DNA of 64,000 nucleotides from NCBI GenBank assembly GCA_029204225.1, contig CM055106.1, positions 1,310,677 to 1,374,676 on the forward strand. The letters run 5' to 3'. This DNA is from Diphasiastrum complanatum. Its lineage: Eukaryota; Streptophyta; Lycopodiopsida; Lycopodiales; Lycopodiaceae. Positions 38,301-48,589 of this stretch are shown one piece after another. The notes under the pieces are model-generated. The model did no database searches. It was given only the letters and a program-made list of their open reading frames with translations, and was not told the DNA's origin. The translations under genes were made by a program, and so were the position numbers. Within the stretch, counting starts at the first letter, position 1, and each line of letters begins with the position of its first letter.

Positions 38301-41300
38301 TCACATGGAAATTCAGTACAAAAAGGGTGCCAAAAATCGTGTGTCTGATGCATTATCTCAAATAATGTATCAGATGTCTTTTGTGGTCATATAAAGTGAA
38401 ATTGTTGAGATCAGATGGGCTCAACAGGAGGATCCTCATTGTAAGGAAATTGTGAGACAGACGAATCTTGAGCAAGTAGAGTCAGAAATGGCAAACTTCT
38501 AGTCTCGGCTCATGAGGAGTTGCGCAAGAAGATTTTGCATTAATGTCATGATAGCCCTAGTGTCGGTCATCTTGGTGTGGATAAGACCTATGAGCTAGTC
38601 CTACAAAACTTTTGGTTTCCCAAAATGAACAAGGATGTGTATAAATATGTGGCACATCGCTTAAAATTCCAAGTTAATAAAGTTGAAAGGATCAAAGTCT
38701 CTGGTTCAATACACTCATTACATGTACCGGAAGGGAGATGGGAGAGTATTTCCATGGACTTGATTATTCACTTGCTTTGTACTTCATCACAACATGATTC
38801 TATCTTGGTTGTGGTTGACAGACTCACAAACATGGCTAATTTTTTACCAACTAGTAAAAAGATAAATGCATCCGGTATTTATCGAGCATATTTTCAAACT
38901 TCATGGATTACCATCATCCATAGTGTTTGATAGACATCCTCATTTTATGGGTCATTATTGGACTGCAGTTATGGCTAAGCTAGATGTAAAGTTGAGGATC
39001 AGTGGTACCAAGCATCCTGAAATGGATGGCCAGACTGAGAGAGTCAACCAAACTTTAGAAGATATGCTTAGGGCATATGTGAGTAAGAAGAAGACGCAGT
39101 GGGAGAAATATATGTCACTGATGGAGAAATATTTGCCATTGATGGAGTTTGCTTATAATGATAAGAAGAATGTTAGCACAGAAATAAGTCCTTTCAAGAC
39201 TATGGTTTTAACCCTGATGTTAAAAGTTATCTCCGCATTACTGTGGACCCTAGAAAGTTGTCAAAAAGATAAGTGATCTTGCTTATAAATTAGCTTTACC
39301 TAAAACTTGTAAGGTGCATCTTGCATTTCATGTTTCTAGATTAAAGTGGGTTTTACATGATGGTGATAACTTGTTGGTTGATGGTTTATGTGATTTTCAA
39401 GAGCAGCAAGAGGTGATTCACGGGCTGGCAAGGATAGGGATAGGCAGAAAGGCGTGCTTGATCCTGATTTGGTTGCTTGGCATGGTAGGCCTCTTATAGA
39501 TGCTACCTGGGAGACCTTGCACAGTTAGCGTGCATAGTACCTTGAGTTTGTCATCTTGGACGATGTCTCTTGGAAGGGAAGATATGTTATGCATTTTAAT
39601 CCCTCTCCCATTTGTTGTAAAATAATGATGCTAGAATAGCTTGAAATTATGAACTCATGACCCTAGTAATGTTGATTTCAAGATCTACTTGATCCTAACA
39701 TAACTAGGAATGGAACATGCAACGACATGCAACTGTAGTCTGTCATGCAAGTAGAAATGGAAAAACCAACAAGTTGTGGATCCCATATTTGATCCTAGTT
39801 CAAATCTATATGAACTCTCCTCTATACCAATTCGATGAATCAAGAAAAGAAATAATTTCTACTTGCTGGCCATTTCAATTAGCAGAATCAGATCTAGAAA
39901 AACAGATTCTAATTGATCTCTAATTGGCTAAGGCATCGGCCTGTGGTGACCAAAGTACAATAAATAGTTTAAGGCTGATGTTGAGCCACATATGTGATGG
40001 GGACATGGGTATTGGGTCCTTGAGAAAGGACAAGCTGGACTAACCTCCGCAATAGGAGAGAGTTGACCGGTCAACCAAACACATGTCATATGCTCACTGG
40101 GACATCTAGCCCAGTTGATGAGTGACGTGTGTGATAATGGTCCTCCTATCTAACTTGCCTTGAGACAGGGTGCTGCCAAGTGGCAAGGGTCAACTTTCCA
40201 TGGTTTGCCATGTGTCGACACAAGGAAGGGTCAGGGCTTAGGGGTGCTTGAGAAGGGTGGATTTGTGAGCCTAGTGTCAGGCACTCCTATCACTATGGTT
40301 GGGAGGAGATTGAGCAGCCGGCTCCTATGTTTTGCTGAACTTATACTTTGTACAGGCTTATGGACAGTAATCATGCTTTGTACATGTTTAGTGATAGTAT
40401 AAATCTGAGATTTGGTTGAGTTTTTGTGAAAGCCATTCCATGTGATGTAGTTTTAAAGTTCAGGTAGAAGGGAATGTGCATAAAGAAGCCTACCACCACA
40501 AGATTTGCATATCATGTGTTGATGCTTGATCATATGCTCAAGTTTCATGAGGCACTATGCAAGATGGCCACATTTACAAAGTTCATTCACTAGGACCACA
40601 GCAGCTAACGGTGTGACATTCAATGTTGCAATTTTTTGCCTTGATTTATGGCACATGGTAGAGCAGCTTGTCGTTGAAAAGGACAGCACTAAGGGCTGTT
40701 GTACAAGTTCCTGCACTATGGTTCCTCATGTACCATCTGTACAACAAACACACAAGTTTTTAATGGATGAATTATTTACATTTATGACTCATTCCTAGAT
40801 CAGTTTTGGGGTAAAAAAAATTATGGCTCATTGAGTCATTCCTGAAGTTTCACGTTTTTTCAAGAATCCCCAAAACAACTTCAAATTTTCAGATTATTCA
40901 ACTAAAAGAACCAGTACATATACTACAATTTCTCTAGGTGACCATGGAACTCCAAATCTCCAAACATTTCACTAGAGTCTTGTGCTAGTATGGACAATTA
41001 AGAATGCCTTGGACATATACTGGATTGTCACTTGGGTCTGACTTTGCCATGGCCCATGGGTCACAGTACGCGTCTGATTTTGCAGTTTAATCGATAAAAT
41101 AGGCTTCAGTCACTATGTACACGCGTGAACCTCGCAACTATATAAGGAGGTGTAAGAAGCCTTAAATTTTTGAATATTTTTGTTACAAAGGCTTGGTAAC
41201 AGGTTTCTTTCAAAATATAAAGCTACAAGGGAGTCTAATTTCAAATTTTATGTTTTCTTCACCAAAGGATCATCGTTTCATTGATAAGTGATGTTGATTC

Positions 41301-42251
41301 GGTGTTTCTTGTGACTATATTAGTATATTCGATTCTTCATACACCAAAACGTTGGTATAGATTATAAATAGTCAATAAAAGTCATTGTGCATTACCATCA
41401 AATCTTTCAAGCTTAAGACTGTTTATCTCGAACTAAGCTTTCCTGCCCTTACAAAAACCGTAGTTTCTAAATAAACCACTAGTTAAGGTAGGAGCTACAA
41501 ATCTTAATGGGATTAATGGCAACGAGGGTCGAAAAGTCGCAATCTCATTTGAATGTAAACAACCTGTCATCCTAGAATTTATACGGATTCTCCAGCATGC
41601 TATAATGTACTGTGCTGATAAAAAGATTATTCGCAAGTAGCTTTAAATTCACATTCAGCTATTTATTAGGCACATCCAATCTTGCAGCTCTGAATGCAAG
41701 GACGTAGCCCTTGACAGATCTGCTGTCCTGGTTTATGCTTACATAAAAGCTGAATCTGTAAAAAAATGCTAGAATCTGTAGACAAATACTCCAGAAAAGG
41801 TTGTATTTTCCAACAAAGCAGGTCAAAGATAACAATTAATATGACAACATCAAACTATTGAAAACTAATAGTTTCCATCTCGTCCACGTGTAAACAACCT
41901 GCCATCCAAAAGCTCATATCAATTTGCGCCGTGTGACATGAATGTCATGTGCTTATGAAGGGATTAATAGATGTAGTCGGAAATTCAAATTGAGCTGATC
42001 TTGCAGCCGTACTTTAAGAACTTACCCATGGAGCTTTGACTGCAAGAAAGGAGCCCTTGACAGATCTGCTGTCCAGATTTATGCTTACGTATAAACTGGA
42101 TTTAAACTAAGCTAAAATGGCCATTAGAAGCATAAGATTGTTCAAATCAGAGCTATCTCAAGTACTTCAAAGGCAAACACTGTAAACCCACCAGCCATGA
42201 TGTAACAGAAGATTGTCCTGCGATTGCGCGTCTTGCTGAAGTTGCCCACAT
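12967..42251 (-). CDS. PDHB: Pyruvate dehydrogenase E1 component subunit beta, mitochondrial (14 exons)
   Basis: Beta chain of the thiamine-diphosphate E1 of the mitochondrial pyruvate dehydrogenase complex, which with E1 alpha decarboxylates pyruvate and acetylates E2. My hand splicing joins 14 exons at GT-AG sites into 377 codons plus TAG with no internal stop (the Arabidopsis protein is about 363 residues). Residues 1-37 are an arginine-rich presequence ([12 protein letters not shown]) ending in a VRSF/SS processing motif. The pyrimidine-binding transketolase domain is roughly 44-220 and the C-terminal domain 235-360. Visible signatures are [12 protein letters not shown] (68-79), DTPITEAGF (95-103) with the cofactor-activating Glu at 100, [10 protein letters not shown] (155-164), AQHSQ with conserved His169, and ADVPMPYA (338-345). 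The start is supported by an in-frame TGA 36 bases upstream. Introns 1, 4 and 6 are swollen by repeats. Wording such as CFAAWYG and ENELMYG differs from typical angiosperm copies. Expression is not shown by sequence. Confidence 0.95.
13248..13362 (-). CDS. PDHB: PDHB exon 13
   Basis: Completes Ser317 and encodes 318-355: [38 protein letters not shown]. Confidence 0.96.
13532..13656 (-). CDS. PDHB: PDHB exon 12
   Basis: Residues 276-316 plus two bases of Ser317: [36 protein letters not shown]. Contains the conserved VTVEEG segment. Confidence 0.97.
13748..13786 (-). CDS. PDHB: PDHB exon 11
   Basis: Thirty-nine bases, residues 263-275, [13 protein letters not shown]. Confidence 0.95.
14320..14385 (-). 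CDS. PDHB: PDHB exon 10
   Basis: Residues 241-262, [20 protein letters not shown] then LK. First strand of the C-terminal domain. Confidence 0.95.
14476..14548 (-). CDS. PDHB: PDHB exon 9
   Basis: Completes Met216 and runs to residue 240: [23 protein letters not shown]. Link between the two transketolase-type domains. Acceptor atgtag, donor gtgagc. Confidence 0.95.
15249..15382 (-). CDS. PDHB: PDHB exon 8
   Basis: Residues 172-215 plus two bases of Met216: [40 protein letters not shown]. Donor gtaagc splits the Met codon. Confidence 0.97.
15687..15812 (-). CDS. PDHB: PDHB exon 7
   Basis: Residues 130-171, [39 protein letters not shown]. Contains the conserved FRGPNG loop and His169. Acceptor ttccag, donor gtgctt, phase 0. 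Confidence 0.97.
16930..18145 (-). pseudogene. Unidentified gag-like relic with Cys/His cluster (PDHB intron 6)
   Basis: A long, nearly open minus-strand region: 18145-17595 in one frame, then 17543-17145, then 17217-16930. It begins with a Cys/His-rich stretch ([29 protein letters not shown]) like a retroelement nucleocapsid or other zinc-binding motif. A low-complexity Gln/Ser-rich section follows, then a segment ending [17 protein letters not shown]. It is inside intron 6 and in the same orientation as the host gene. No reverse transcriptase or integrase motif adjoins it. It could be gag of an uncharacterised retroelement or a captured host exon. Function unknown. Confidence 0.4.
18328..18378. 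repeat. (GA)n microsatellite
   Basis: About 25 GA units on the plus strand, inside PDHB intron 6. Just left of it (18180-18300) the phrase 'gttaggtttca' recurs several times. Confidence 0.97.
18379..19353. other. PDHB intron 6 remainder, no feature seen
   Basis: Ordinary AT-rich intron sequence. Confidence 0.4.
19354..19440 (-). CDS. PDHB: PDHB exon 6
   Basis: Eighty-seven bases, residues 101-129, [15 protein letters not shown] through [10 protein letters not shown]. Acceptor ttctgcag, donor gtattt. Confidence 0.96.
19634..19696 (-). CDS. PDHB: PDHB exon 5
   Basis: Sixty-three bases, residues 80-100, [20 protein letters not shown] then E. Ends exactly on the Glu that activates the thiamine cofactor. 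Acceptor catgcag, donor gtattg. Confidence 0.96.
19734..19803. repeat. (CT)n microsatellite
   Basis: About 35 CT units in PDHB intron 4, close to exon 5. Confidence 0.97.
19850..19895. repeat. (CT)n microsatellite
   Basis: About 22 CT units preceded by CTTT units. The preceding 45 bases recur at 20266-20306 before another CT array. Confidence 0.97.
20303..20376. repeat. (CT)n(CA)n microsatellite
   Basis: About 28 CT units followed by about 9 CA units. Confidence 0.97.
20377..22034. other. PDHB intron 4 sequence, no feature seen
   Basis: The frames at 20564-20887 and 21532-21714 show no family motif. Treated as ordinary intron. Confidence 0.4.
22035..23490 (+). pseudogene. Ty3/gypsy RT-RNase H-integrase fragment
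   Basis: Plus-strand pol relic in PDHB intron 4. It begins mid reverse transcriptase ([34 protein letters not shown]). After a frameshift comes RNase H ([60 protein letters not shown]), then the integrase zinc region ([20 protein letters not shown]). The integrase core is almost wholly deleted, and the integrase C-terminal part ([34 protein letters not shown]) resumes at 23280. A local duplication (MCLPQF twice) lies at 22324-22360. It ends abruptly at about 23486 against a different gypsy fragment. Confidence 0.88.
23487..23795 (+). pseudogene. Ty3/gypsy RNase H terminal fragment, second family
   Basis: Starts in mid RNase H ([31 protein letters not shown]) and continues into the linker ([26 protein letters not shown]). 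The closest relative in the window is the minus-strand element at 36600-36930, which has the same linker wording. Several stops and frameshifts. It is cut at 23795 by the end of the antisense gypsy element. Confidence 0.82.
24101..25091 (-). pseudogene. Gypsy zinc knuckle, protease and pol N-terminus
   Basis: The minus strand carries a CCHC knuckle ([14 protein letters not shown]) near 25020-25060, an aspartic protease with the active site in [15 protein letters not shown] (about 24720-24765), and a spacer. The start of reverse transcriptase follows ([20 protein letters not shown]), with an in-frame stop near 24100 before the core. The RT continues to 23797 ([33 protein letters not shown]). 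Confidence 0.85.
25092..25992 (-). pseudogene. Gypsy gag (capsid) remnant
   Basis: Begins [13 protein letters not shown] then a stop, continues [15 protein letters not shown], a Pro/Ser/Gly-rich stretch, and a capsid domain ([40 protein letters not shown]). The retrotransposon-gag domain is clear although stops and frameshifts break it. The zinc knuckle follows at about 25023-25060. The start is chosen at 25992 because it is the first Met before the conserved coil and lies just inside the leader. Confidence 0.8.
26025..26354 (+). repeat. 5' LTR of the nested chromovirus
   Basis: 330 bp, TGTTACGAG to ATTACA, followed two bases later by the primer-binding site. GC-richer than the surroundings. 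Confidence 0.92.
26703..27224 (+). CDS. Integrase C-terminal domain plus chromodomain, open frame of the nested element
   Basis: An open plus-strand reading from about 26703 to TAA at 27224 (Met at 26775). It shows the chromovirus tail [55 protein letters not shown], then a chromodomain ([29 protein letters not shown]). No stop interrupts it. In a complete element these residues end the polyprotein, where the integrase tail and chromodomain help tether the integration complex to chromatin. Here gag, protease, reverse transcriptase and the integrase core have been deleted, so it has no start of its own apart from internal Met codons. Stop and polypurine tract overlap, as is usual. Confidence 0.82.
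   Translation, partial: EHAKRSIRQSQDRARHYADPHRRDVQFSTGEKVYLRVPVDSKTLKSGVYAKLSPRYCGPFTISRRLGEVTYELELPHSSKVFPVFHVSQLRKALTRSDNLVGDNVLVLPLDPQQPPHEPEEILDSRETQTRHTLYREYLVKWNDRPVENATWERGSVLRKIFPDFVLEDQDGS
27236..27565 (+). repeat. 3' LTR of the nested chromovirus
   Basis: 330 bp, nearly identical to 26025-26354, preceded by 'aagggggaggg'. The 89-102 residue frames seen antisense over both LTRs are artefacts of the shared sequence. Confidence 0.92.
27940..28560 (-). repeat. Degenerate tandem repeat, about 70-80 bp period
   Basis: The phrase 'gggcgctgg(a/g)cag', followed by 'ccaccacc' or 'cagctacc' and 'aatctgc', recurs near 28008, 28078, 28150, 28231, 28298, 28377, 28455 and 28525. It is in the leader of the minus-strand gypsy element between primer site and gag. 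A 226-codon minus frame over it (27641-28321) is a by-product of the repeat. Confidence 0.8.
28566..28577 (-). other. Primer-binding site, initiator-Met tRNA type
   Basis: TGGTATCATAGC on the minus strand, close to the standard TGGTATCAGAGC, located right after the LTR end and before the repetitive leader. Confidence 0.7.
28579..29003 (-). repeat. Probable 5' LTR of the minus-strand gypsy element
   Basis: About 425 bp, minus strand, starting TGTGATGGAG at 29003. A TATA-like 'gtatatataggg' lies near 28710 and a T/C-rich segment runs up to the primer site. No second copy in the window, so the outer end is provisional. Confidence 0.55.
29004..32293. other. PDHB intron 4, remainder up to exon 4
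   Basis: No gene recognised; the frames at 29285-29524, 31031-31240 and 31306-31500 carry no family motif. Contains the palindrome at 29742-29788. Confidence 0.4.
29742..29788. repeat. Perfect 47-bp palindrome, 23-bp arms and 1-base centre
   Basis: Left arm 29742-29764, centre T at 29765, right arm 29766-29788, every base complementary. Half of it also resembles a nearby direct repeat of 'gataaacta'. It would fold into a tight hairpin in the PDHB pre-mRNA or as single-stranded DNA. Confidence 0.97.
32294..32320 (-). CDS. PDHB: PDHB exon 4, a 27-base microexon
   Basis: Nine codons, VGEYQGAYK (71-79), between acceptor tatacag and donor gtataa, phase 0. Highly conserved in E1 beta proteins. 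It is followed by the 12.6-kb intron 4. Confidence 0.95.
32799..32879 (-). CDS. PDHB: PDHB exon 3
   Basis: Eighty-one bases, residues 44-70, [16 protein letters not shown] through VFVIGEE: start of the pyrimidine-binding domain. Acceptor cttgcag, donor gtatgc, phase 0. Confidence 0.95.
33116..33184 (-). CDS. PDHB: PDHB exon 2: presequence end and cleavage motif
   Basis: Sixty-nine bases, residues 21-43, from acceptor ttggcacag to donor gtacat, phase 0 at both ends. Contains KVRSFSSG, a typical R-3 mitochondrial processing site. Confidence 0.85.
33185..35379. other. PDHB intron 1, left part
   Basis: No gene recognised. The GC-richer 35040-35379 stretch directly follows the gypsy integrase terminus and may be its 3' LTR, but no LTR boundary or second copy was found. 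Confidence 0.35.
35380..38304 (-). pseudogene. Ty3/gypsy pol: RT, RNase H and integrase, antisense fragment in intron 1
   Basis: Minus strand, same direction as PDHB. From 38304 downward: the RT entry ([30 protein letters not shown]), the palm region with a 128-bp duplication, then [16 protein letters not shown] and the catalytic [10 protein letters not shown]. Next is RNase H ([45 protein letters not shown]), the linker (LCKTDRYFG), the integrase zinc region ([19 protein letters not shown]) and the core ([37 protein letters not shown]). The integrase tail follows ([11 protein letters not shown]). Frameshifts at 36870, 37455, 37670 and near 36080 make it non-functional. It is the longest near-continuous pol in the window; gag is absent. 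Confidence 0.92.
37679..37935 (-). repeat. Tandem duplication inside gypsy reverse transcriptase
   Basis: Two copies of a 128-bp unit (37679-37806 and 37807-37935), nearly identical; one has an extra T in a homopolymer. Both encode [25 protein letters not shown], so the palm segment is repeated in the translation. Confidence 0.95.
38305..39584 (+). pseudogene. Ty3/gypsy RNase H end, integrase and chromodomain, plus strand
   Basis: Starts at the very end of RNase H ([19 protein letters not shown]). It continues through the integrase zinc region ([20 protein letters not shown], lacking a clear HHCC) and the core ([64 protein letters not shown]), with a small repeated segment ([14 protein letters not shown]). 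The tail ([11 protein letters not shown]) and a chromodomain piece ([10 protein letters not shown]) follow. A purine tract and TGTTATGC at 39585 suggest polypurine tract and LTR start. Different family from its antisense neighbour; they meet near 38304. Confidence 0.88.
39585..41555. other. Possible gypsy 3' LTR start, then undefined intron 1 sequence
   Basis: TGTTATGC at 39585 after a purine tract is a plausible LTR start. No end or second copy was seen. The rest shows no gene; frames at 39717-39923, 40160-40402 and 40526-40798 have no motif. Confidence 0.35.
41556..42105. repeat. Diverged tandem duplication, about 330 bp apart
   Basis: Blocks 'gtaaacaacctg(t/c)catcc' (41556 and 41890), 'cttgcagc' and 'cccttgacagatctgctgtcc' (about 41710 and 42052) recur in the same order, the second set ending some 90 bases from exon 1. 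The copies differ considerably between blocks. Confidence 0.7.
42192..42251 (-). CDS. PDHB: PDHB exon 1: start codon and mitochondrial presequence
   Basis: Sixty bases, 20 codons ([20 protein letters not shown]), donor GTGGGT, phase 0. Rich in Ala, Arg, Ser and Thr with no acidic residue, as expected of a mitochondrial import signal. Assigned by presequence character, matching phase and the upstream in-frame stop rather than by conserved sequence, so it is the least certain exon. Confidence 0.75.
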
Positions 42252-42601
42252 ATTGTCCTCCTTTACGACACCCCTTCTGCTTTTTCAGCAAGCGTTCAAA
42301 TGGTAAGCCTCTTCACTTTCACGAACTGTTCACCCTAAGCTGGATCCAGAACTAATTCCGCCTCAAGACTTTACGTCCGCTCCTGGCCTAATTCTCCAAA
42401 AACAAGCCTAAGAACAGATATTCATAACTTCTTTTACTGATCTACGCAAACCCATCTATCTCAGCCACTTTCAGTTCTCTTCTCATCTTGTGCTTTAAGT
42501 ACAGAGTAACCCACAAAGCAGAAACAGTAAATTGACAGAGAAAACTAGTATTATGGTTGATGCCGGGATTGTGAGTGAAACATTAGATCTTACAGAGATG
42601 A
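42252..42601 (-). promoter_or_regulatory. Presumed 5' UTR and promoter side of PDHB
   Basis: An in-frame TGA lies 36 bases before the ATG. No convincing TATA box was found. A CT/GA array sits about 590 bp upstream at 42838. Assignment rests on position only. Confidence 0.4.
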
Positions 42602-42833
42602 GAGACAAGGTGGGCTTGGATCGCCCTGACTGCCAAGTCTCAGCAAACTTGGAGCATCACCAGCCCTCTCTCTGGCTCTCTGGGTGCTGCTTTTGGTATG
42701 ATGATGCTGATGATGCAGTTAGAGCAGCAAAAAAGGCTGGAAAAACTGAGACACGAAGCAAAAGCAGCAACAATACATGCCACAACCGAAATGCAAGGAA
42801 TCCCCCTTTTTCCTCTATTTACCATTTTTTAGT
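42602..42833 (+). other. Coding-like frame, divergent from PDHB
   Basis: A plus-strand frame with no initial Met, running from after a TGA at 42599 to TAG at 42831-42833. Its second half looks protein-like: SGSLGAAFGMMMLMMQ followed by the charged helical LEQQKRLEKLRHEAKAA. It could be an exon of an unknown divergent gene. A longer frame overlapping it (42532-42894) reads into the microsatellite and looks less protein-like. No homologue recognised. Confidence 0.2.

Positions 42834-42837
<4 letters not shown>

Positions 42838-42879
<42 letters not shown>
42838..42879. repeat. (CT)n microsatellite
   Basis: About 20 CT units followed by a T-rich run. Confidence 0.97.
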
Positions 42880-46337
<3,458 letters not shown>

Positions 46338-46374
46338 GTTGTTGATTGTTGTTGCTAATAGGGCTATTGGAAAG

Positions 46375-46653
46375 ATGACTAACTAGTAGTTCGGTAGTCT
46401 TGCTAATTGATCTTATTCTCTTCTCCAAATTTTGCTATTACTTCTTCGTCTCTCTTACACACTATTGCTACTGGCAAGATTCACCATCTGCTCTTCAAAC
46501 AAGAGAGATCCCTTCTTTTCAAGGATTAAAATTTTACAATTTTCATGGCTAGCTCTTTGATGATGAAAGTCATTCATCTTTTGCCTACCCTTTATGAGAT
46601 CAAAAGCTTGATAAGCATTGATATCAAAAGCCAAAGCTAGATATAGCTTGGTA
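46375..46653 (+). repeat. Dispersed repeat, copy 2, left part
   Basis: Matches 11855-12050. It ends at the copia insertion point; the last five bases TGGTA are the target duplication. Confidence 0.75.
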
Positions 46654-47540
46654 TGTTAGAGTTTTCCATACTCAGCCTTAAAATCATCCAAGTAATGAGC
46701 ATCCTAAAAAATAGACAAATTGCACCTTCACACTTTCCACACTTCGAGTTTGTCAAAATCCGACTCCAACGACTTCGAAGTCATCGAAGTCTGAAGTCCG
46801 ACTTCAACTTCCCTATGTATATTCATCAAACTCAAACTGACTCCATCAACATCGACTTCATCCACTTCGACGTTAACTCCATTCGACTTCTCCATCAACT
46901 CACTCAATTGACTCCATCAACATCGACTTCATCGAAGTGCCCGACATTGAAGTACTCAACATGAAAGTACCCGACACTGACTTACTCGACATCTCACTCC
47001 ATTCCATCACTTACTCGACAACGAAGTTTCAAACTCGACATCGACTCCATCAACTCCATCAAACACTAACTCCATTGACAACTCGACTTCGTCGACTTGC
47101 TCGACATCATCAACAATCCATCAAACTCTCATCAATAAAATCGATCTATGTACTGTCCACGTACAGTCCACCACGTATGTAAATAAAATATCTCCAATGG
47201 CAGTTACCTACTATCAGGCGGTGCTAATTAACTCAGTAGTTCAAAATACGAAAAATATCTTTTTGATAAGGGCTGCACCTGTTAGCAGCCAACATATATA
47301 TTTGATTAAATTGGATAGAAAAAAAAAACTGATACATTTCAGTCCCACTACTAGTCTGTTTTATTGAGCGTTGCTATTGTTCATTCATCTTGATCATTTT
47401 TTCTGGTAACTGCTGCATTTTTTATCCTACACTTCCCTCGCTCAAGCTTCCGTTGACAATCATCACGATCTGATATCAAAGTTTGGTTTCTATCAGTTCT
47501 CTACCAAATTCGATATCAGTCATCCCATGATTTTCCAACA
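46654..47540 (+). repeat. Copia 5' LTR
   Basis: 887 bp, TGTTAGAG to CAACA. From about 46745 to 47125 it is packed with degenerate repeats of 'gacttc', 'actccatcaac' and 'atcgac'. It has TATA-like 'aataaaatatctcc' near 47183. Compared with the 3' LTR it lacks about 85 bp near its end. Confidence 0.9.
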
Positions 47541-47552
47541 TGGTATCAGAGT
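47541..47552 (+). other. Primer-binding site, initiator-Met tRNA type
   Basis: TGGTATCAGAGT directly abuts the LTR end, one base from the standard TGGTATCAGAGC. Confidence 0.92.
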
Positions 47553-47680
47553 GGGTGGCTCAGTAATCTCCATTTCTATTGTAGGTTATCAGTCTTGTTT
47601 CTACCAAGACTTCATATCAGCAAGTGCACAGCCAACAATATTAAGACATCACTGTTTCTACCAGTGATCTCTACACCAGA

Positions 47681-48552
47681 ATGGATTCATCTTCCAGTTC
47701 ATCTCTGATTGACAAGCTCGACAAAGAGAACTACCATCTCTAGAAGTTCAAGATGAAAATAGTTCTACTTGCCAAAGAATTGTGGAACATCGTTGATGGC
47801 ACAGAGGTCAAGCCAGAAGGTGATGTAGCCAGCATTACCAAATGGAGATAGACAGATGGCAAGGCATTTTCCTTGATCACTCTCGGTATCAAAGACACTC
47901 ATATCAACCACATTTGAGCTACTTAGACTGCTAACTTAAAGGATGCGTGGGACATTCTAGCAACTCTCTACGACATCAGAGACATTGCTTCCAAGTTTTA
48001 TCTGAGAAAGAGTTCTTCACCCTCAGAATGTTTGAAAAAACACTTTCAAAAATCTTATGGAACAAATGATTGCAACTGGCTCAGTCATTGAAGATTTTGA
48101 TGTTGTGATGACTCTATTATTGAGTCTACCTAAAGCCTACAAAAATTCGGTCATGGCTATTTCGACCCAGGAGCATCTCACTCTTTCAAGAGTAATTTTG
48201 ATGCTTCTACAAGAGGAGATCAGAAGATCTACATCATCCTCAGACTTAGGATCAGATCCTCAAGCTCTATATTCAAAAATTCAAAAGTTCAGATCCAAGA
48301 GATCTACATAGTCAGATTACTCTGACAAAAGGAGTAACATGCAACAATCTGTATCTAACACACCATCAACTTCAGAGTCTTCATCATTCCAGCCAAGACA
48401 GAATCTATTTTGTACGTACTGTAAGAGGACTGGTCACCTTATCAAGGATTGTAGAATGTTGCAATACAACAACGAAAAGAAGCAACAGTTCCAACAACAA
48501 GCAAATGTTGGTTCTACCAGTCACTCAATCCCCGCAACAAGAGGAAGATGAA
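47681..48552 (+). pseudogene. Copia gag with zinc knuckle
   Basis: Starts MDSSSSSSLIDKLDKENY. The capsid region includes FKMKIVLLAKELWNIVDG, the decayed LKDAWDILATLYD, and a clean stretch VIEDFDVVMTLLLSLPKAYK. The knuckle CTYCKRTGHLIKDC lies at about 48412-48455. Stops at codons expected to be Trp or Arg/Gln (for example CTCTAGAAG near 47740 and CATTTGAGC near 47910) look like C-to-T or G-to-A changes. There are also frameshifts between 47990 and 48060 and near 48540. The normal product packages element RNA in particles; this copy is not translatable as a whole. Confidence 0.88.
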
Positions 48553-48589
48553 GTTGTCTTCTTGACCAAAGTAGAAGAACAACAGGATA

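Noticed and set aside
42020-42050. Exon-like piece with good acceptor and donor on the minus strand in intron 1
   Set aside because: About 14 bases between a cttgcag acceptor and a gtaagt donor would shift the frame; kept out of the gene model.
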